Assembly: GCA_030704615.1 (NCBI GenBank)
Contig: CM060732.1
Span: 55,967,053-56,031,052 of the forward strand
Direction: 5' to 3'
DNA length: 64,000 bases
From: Takakia lepidozioides
Taxonomy: Eukaryota; Streptophyta; Takakiopsida; Takakiales; Takakiaceae
The position numbers and the translations under genes are program-made. Position 1 is the stretch's first letter. Each line of letters opens with the position of its first letter. This document shows, piece by piece, positions 59,781 to 64,000 of this stretch. The notes below the pieces were generated by a model. The model saw nothing but the letters and a program-made list of their open reading frames with translations. It did no database searches and was not told the DNA's origin.

Positions 59781-60199
59781 AGTGTTCGATACGAGGAGGT
59801 CGGAATACGAAGATGTCCAGTCACAGTAGGGACCATGCGGCTGGACACCACAAATTCCTCAAAAAAAAATGTCTCTATCTATCTCCAGACCCTGTACCTT
59901 GTTTCACAGTTCCGGTAAAAATCAGAGTGCAAAATCGAGATATCTCTGTAGAAGCACTATTGGACTCAGGGGCTTCAATATGTTTTATTGACAAAAAATT
60001 TGCGAAGCAACACAATTTAACGTTCGTAAAGAAGAAACTTTCGGCCCCCGTTGAAGTCATCGATGGACGACCGTTAGCATCAGGGAATGTTGACCATGAA
60101 ACTCGACCACTTGAAGTGAAGCTTGAAGATCAAACATCACATATTGTTTTCAACATCATCCAGACTCCAACGAATCATGTGATCCTTGGACTTCCTTGA
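59771..60199 (+). pseudogene. Gypsy aspartic protease region
   Basis: Retroviral-type aspartic protease with LLDSGASICFID (Asp-Ser-Gly active site) and a VILGLP end. The frame stops just after this. The active site is intact, but the polyprotein is not continuous. Confidence 0.8.
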
Positions 60200-60310
60200 T
60201 CCGTACTTCACAATCTTGACATCGACTGACGATCGCGATAAATTTCTACAAGACAAAAATATAAAAATATCAAAGGTATTCAACCTCTGTTCCTTGGAGC
60301 TAGAGCTTTC

Positions 60311-61510
60311 ATGAGAGTTACCAAAAAAGATGCGGCATTTGCACTTTATGCGATTCCGATCAAGACCACAAAAGATAAAGGTACTTCGACATTACCCACT
60401 CAATATCAAGATTTCAAGGATGTCATCGAAAAGAAAAATGCAGACATATTGCCAGAACATCGACCTTATAACTGTGCAATTAAATTACAAGAAGGAGCCC
60501 AACCACCATTCGGCCCAATCTATAACTTATCCCAAACGGAGTTGGCTGCATTACGTGAGTACATTGATGAAAATTTGTCGAAGAACTTCATCCGACATTC
60601 AAAATCACATGCGGGGGCGTCTATTTTATTTGGGAAAAAGAAGGACGGATCATTACGCATATATGTGGACTATTGTGGTCTCAACAAAGTCACAATTAAG
60701 AATTGTTATCCGTTACCGCTGATTTCTGGGCTTCTCGACCAACTGGGACAAGCGAAGATTTTCACTAAAATTGACTTGAGATGAGTTTATAACTTTGTAC
60801 GGATAAAAGAAAGAGACGAACGTAAAACAACTTTTCGAATAAGGTATGGACATTTTGAATACAGTGTTATGCCTTTCGGTCTTACAAATGCTCCAGCAAT
60901 TTTCCAACATATGATGAATGACATATTTCAAGAATTTTTAGATAACTTTGAGAACATAGCCGCCATGTACGCCTTGTTCTTGATAAATTAAGAGAAAGAG
61001 GATTATATGCCAAATTGGAAAAATGTATTTTCCATCAATCTGAGGTCGAATTTCTATGCTACATTATTTCCGAAAAATGCGTCTTTATGGACCCGAAGGA
61101 AATACAAACCGTCATCGAGTGAATTAAACCAATTTCGATCCGAGATGTACAATATTTTCTAGGATTTGCAAATTTTTATAGAATCTTCATCAATGACTAT
61201 TCCAAAATTGCTGCACCATTGACGCGACTCACATGGAATGACAAATTTGTATGGGACGAGAAGGCTGACCAAGCATTTGAAAGACTGAAGCAGACATTTA
61301 CAACAGCTCCAATACTGGTACATGCAGACCCATCTAAACCATTCTTTTTGGAAGCAGATGCATCAGACTTTGCCCTTGGCGTGGACTCTCCCAATATGGT
61401 ACAGATGGCCGACTCCACCCTGTTGGTTTTCGTTCTCGCAAATTTTCCGCTGCGGAGATCAATTATGAAATCCATGACAACTTCTAGCGATTATCGATGC
61501 TTTTAAGGAG
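60311..61510 (+). pseudogene. Gypsy reverse transcriptase and RNase H, catalytic motif deleted
   Basis: The reverse transcriptase reads from [14 protein letters not shown] through [20 protein letters not shown] to IFTKIDLR, then a stop. It resumes at [20 protein letters not shown]. After FQEFLDNF the text jumps to ENIAAMYAL: the YLDD active-site segment, present in the 24-kb copy, has been deleted. RNase H follows from about 61219 ([26 protein letters not shown]). Confidence 0.88.
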
Positions 61511-62465
61511 TGGCGTCATCTATTGGAATGAGCTAAACATCAAGTCACTGTCTATACCGATCACAAAAACCTTGAGTATTTTATGAGTGCTCGTGTTTTG
61601 AATCGACGTCAAACGAGATGGAGTATGTCACTAGCAAGGTTTGATTTTGTTATTACCTACCGTCCCTGACATCTTCAAGGAAAATCAGATGTTCTTTCTC
61701 AACGATCATATTTTGCGTCGAAAAAATGGGAGGCTGCTTTCGACCAACAGAAATCCATCATCTTGAAACCAACAAATCTCTAATTGAATATGCTATCCAT
61801 GTCTACCTATGACGATGCAAAGATCATAAAGGAGATCCAGGAAGCACTGAAGAGCAACCAATTTGCTACGACACTACGAAATCAACTAAATCGACCTCAA
61901 GACAACCCACATGTTACAAACGACTTCGAATTCAAAGATGACTTACTTTATTTCAAGGGACTTCTCTATGTACCTCCAGGACCTACACGACTTCGAATTC
62001 TTCAAACATGTCATGATCTTCCAGCTGCGGGACATTTTGGCTTCAACAAAACAATGGAATTGATATCCAGGGACTATTGGTGGTCGCAAATGTGGAAACT
62101 CGCGAAAAAATTTAAAAATCTTGCGACACACACGTGCTAGAGCGAAGGGACCACGACATCGACCTTACGGCCTTCTTCAACCATTACCCATTCCCAAGGG
62201 TCCATGGTCGTCTGTGTCTATGGACTTTATTACGGACCTTCCAATTTCCAAGACCATCGATTCAATCCTTGTTATTGTAGATCGTTTTACGAAGATGACG
62301 CATTTCATTCCATGTAATAAGACGGTTACCGGCGAGGAAACTGCAAGATTATTCCTCAATAATATTTACCGCATTCATGGACTCCCGAATAACATTGTAT
62401 CTGATCGAGGACCACAGTTCATATCAAATTTCTGGAGGGGATTATTTCAGGGACCTAAGCGCCAG
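61510..62465 (+). pseudogene. Gypsy integrase, truncated
   Basis: Integrase starts with a zinc-binding region (HDLPAAGHFGFNKTMELI, then YWWSQMWKLAKKF). After a frame change it continues into the catalytic core: SSVSMDFITDLPISKTI, DSILVIVDRFTKMTHFI, GLPNNIVSDRGPQFISNFW. It is cut near 62465 after WRGLFQGPKRQLG, before the catalytic Glu, where the CTAGTGG-rich repeat begins. Confidence 0.88.
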
Positions 62466-62477
62466 CTAGGGGGGGCA

Positions 62478-62783
62478 ATTGTGATGGGCTAATGGCAGCC
62501 TAGTGATGGACTAGTGGCTGCACTAGTGGTGGCTAGTGGTAGCCTAGTGTTGGACTAGTGGTTGCACTAATGGTGGCTAGTGGCAACCTAGTGTTGGACT
62601 AGTGGTTGCATTAGTGGTGGACTAATGGTTGCACTAGTGGCAGCCTAGTGGTTGCACTAGTGGAAGGACTAGCGGTGCACTAGTGGTGGACTAGTTATAG
62701 ACTAGTGTTTGGCGTGCACATGTGTTGTTTGGTTTTGGACAGCGATGTAGTTGTGTAACGATATGTATGCGCACGACAACTGT
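62478..62783. repeat. CTAGTGG-rich minisatellite block, first copy
   Basis: It starts TTGTGATGGGCTAATGGC, continues as imperfect 10-14 bp units around ACTAGTGG/GCCTAGTG, and ends GATATGTATGCGCACGACA. The following 62784-63094 contains a TATATATT box and a 61-codon frame without recognisable domain. Confidence 0.8.
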
Positions 62784-63094
62784 TATTTTACCACTAGTGT
62801 GAAGTTAGCTAGGAAATAACTAGCTTTTATATATTGACATTTGGGATTGACCCAAGTGTCAATCCAGGGGCCAATACATGTTTGGGCACCTGACGTTGTT
62901 ATCTTCACGACAGATCGCGGTGGGTTCATCTTTCTTGAGTTGAGCCTCACCGCGTCTAGCTATGGCGCCGTAGTGTGGATTCCCCATGGCGTGGGGTGCA
63001 CTTGGCTCGACTTAATATATGAGTGATGCTTTCATGTGCAAGTATGTGAGTTCGAGAGAGCTTGTGTGCTTGTATCATTCATTTTCCTTATCAT

Positions 63095-63371
63095 TGTGAT
63101 GGGCTAGTGGCAGCCTAGTGATGGACTAGTGGCTGCACTAGTGGTGGCTAGTGGCAGCCTAGTATTGGACTAGTGGTTGCACTAGTGGTGGCTAGTGGCA
63201 GCCTAGTGTTGGACTAGTGGTTGTACTAGTGGTAGGACTATTGGTGCACTAGTGGTAGGACTAGCGGTGCACTAGTGGTGGACTAGTTATAGACTAGTGT
63301 TTGGTGTTCACATGTGTTGTGTGGTTTTGGACAGCGATGTAGTTGTGTAGTGATATGTATGCGCACGACAG
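63095..63371. repeat. CTAGTGG-rich minisatellite block, second copy
   Basis: Direct repeat of 62478-62783 with the same start (TTGTGATGGGCTA) and end (TATGCGCACGACA) and a few unit gains and losses between. It borders directly on integrase coding sequence of another retrotransposon. Confidence 0.8.
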
Positions 63372-64000
63372 CCCGCTTGCGGGCCACGGCGGAGTCAAGC
63401 ACACCGCAGCACTCTTGAAGAAAAAGTATTTCTGGCCCAAACTGAGGGAGGAGGCTGAGGAGTATGTCAAGTCATGCACCACATGCCAACAAAACCGGAG
63501 CGAGTACAAAAAGCAAGCGGGGCTGTTACAACCCTTGCCGGTTCCAGAGGGGTCCTGGGAAAGTGTCTCGATGGATTTCATGACTGTTATGTCACTGTCA
63601 AAAAGATTCGATGTGATAATGGTGGTGGTGGATAGGTTCAGTAAAATGGGCCATTTCATCCCCACTAAGGAGACGGCAACGGCGCAGGAGACGGGGTGAC
63701 TTTACTTCGCCCACGTCTTCAAGCATCATGGACTCCCGAAGGATATTGTCTCGGACCGCGATCCAAAGTTTACGAGTAAATTTTGGAGGGCACTTTGGAA
63801 GAAGATGGGGACGAGGCTCAAGATGAGCATCGCCTTCCGACCTACGACGGACGGCCAAACGGAAAGAGTGAATTCTGTGGTAAAGCAGATCTTGCGGAAT
63901 TACGTGTCGGTAGACCAATCAGACTGGGTGGAGCACTTGGACGCGGCAGAGTTCTGTTATAATAACACAAAACACTCCGCAACGGGAGTTTCCCCTTTCG
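63372..64000 (+). pseudogene. Gypsy integrase of a second lineage, runs off the window
   Basis: The zinc-binding domain (GHGGVKHTAALLKKKYFWPK, then CTTCQQN) is followed by the catalytic core with VSMDFMTVMSLSKRFDVI, KDIVSDRDPKFTSKFW and TTDGQTERVNSVVKQILRNY. All three acidic residues are present. A TGA interrupts the frame at about 63697 (QETG*LYFAHVFKHHG). Wording and codon use differ from the 58-62 kb element, so it is a different gypsy family. Confidence 0.88.

Noticed and set aside
62478-63371. TRIM retrotransposon with ~290-bp LTRs
   Set aside because: No primer site or polypurine tract in the 311-bp interior and no target duplication at the outer ends.

Overview
The window is nuclear DNA of a land plant. 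It carries spliced genes with GT-AG introns and plant-specific families: a DYW-type PPR editing factor, an ABA/stress/ripening (ASR) protein, an LRR-VI-like receptor pseudokinase, a PCNT115-type aldo-keto reductase and an ALS1/ABCB27-type half ABC transporter. More than half of the sequence is transposon debris. The style of the PPR-DYW gene and of the chromodomain gypsy elements suggests a non-seed plant such as a lycophyte or fern, but I cannot fix the species from sequence alone.

Layout. 0.2-2.7 kb: a long-inverted-repeat element. 4.36-5.78 kb (-): a receptor-like pseudokinase. 6.1-10.3 kb: small repeats, then a ~2 kb inverted-repeat element with a hAT-type element nested inside it. 10.78-13.98 kb (-): a five-exon aldo-keto reductase gene that reads intact (345 aa). 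15.06-19.01 kb and 25.32-29.45 kb: two arms of a ~4 kb inverted duplication, each with a two-exon ASR gene and a LINE fragment. The ~6.3 kb between them is gypsy debris: an LTR, primer site and gag on the minus strand, then integrase-chromodomain-LTR and a reverse-transcriptase piece on the plus strand. 30.13-32.87 kb (-): an intact PPR-DYW gene. 34.6-37.7 kb: a SINE-like unit, a clean hAT insertion and a long-inverted-repeat element. 38.30-38.99 kb (-) and 39.37-47.23 kb (+): a divergent gene pair, a small mitochondrial-type membrane protein and the 17-exon ABC transporter (651 aa, all exon phases consistent). 47.81-51.06 kb: the most complete LINE. 51.06-57.57 kb: a second copy of the PPR block, now a pseudogene broken by a 1.13 kb inverted-repeat element, a 5' deletion, a frameshift and loss of a zinc-binding Cys. 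58.15-62.46 kb: a gypsy chromovirus-like element, 5' complete, many frame breaks. 62.48-63.37 kb: a CTAGTGG-rich minisatellite in two direct copies. 63.37-64.0 kb: integrase of another gypsy lineage, running off the window.

The genes do not form a pathway; the window is a record of duplication and insertion. The strongest unusual signal is in the gypsy LTR at 58.15 kb: 11 nt that would form the mRNA 5' end (31 bp after the TATA box) are perfectly complementary to the 11 nt just after the LTR. This is the arrangement of self-primed Tf1/sushi-type retrotransposons rather than tRNA priming. The paired PPR blocks also give ancestral empty sites for insertions, so element ends and target duplications can be read exactly.
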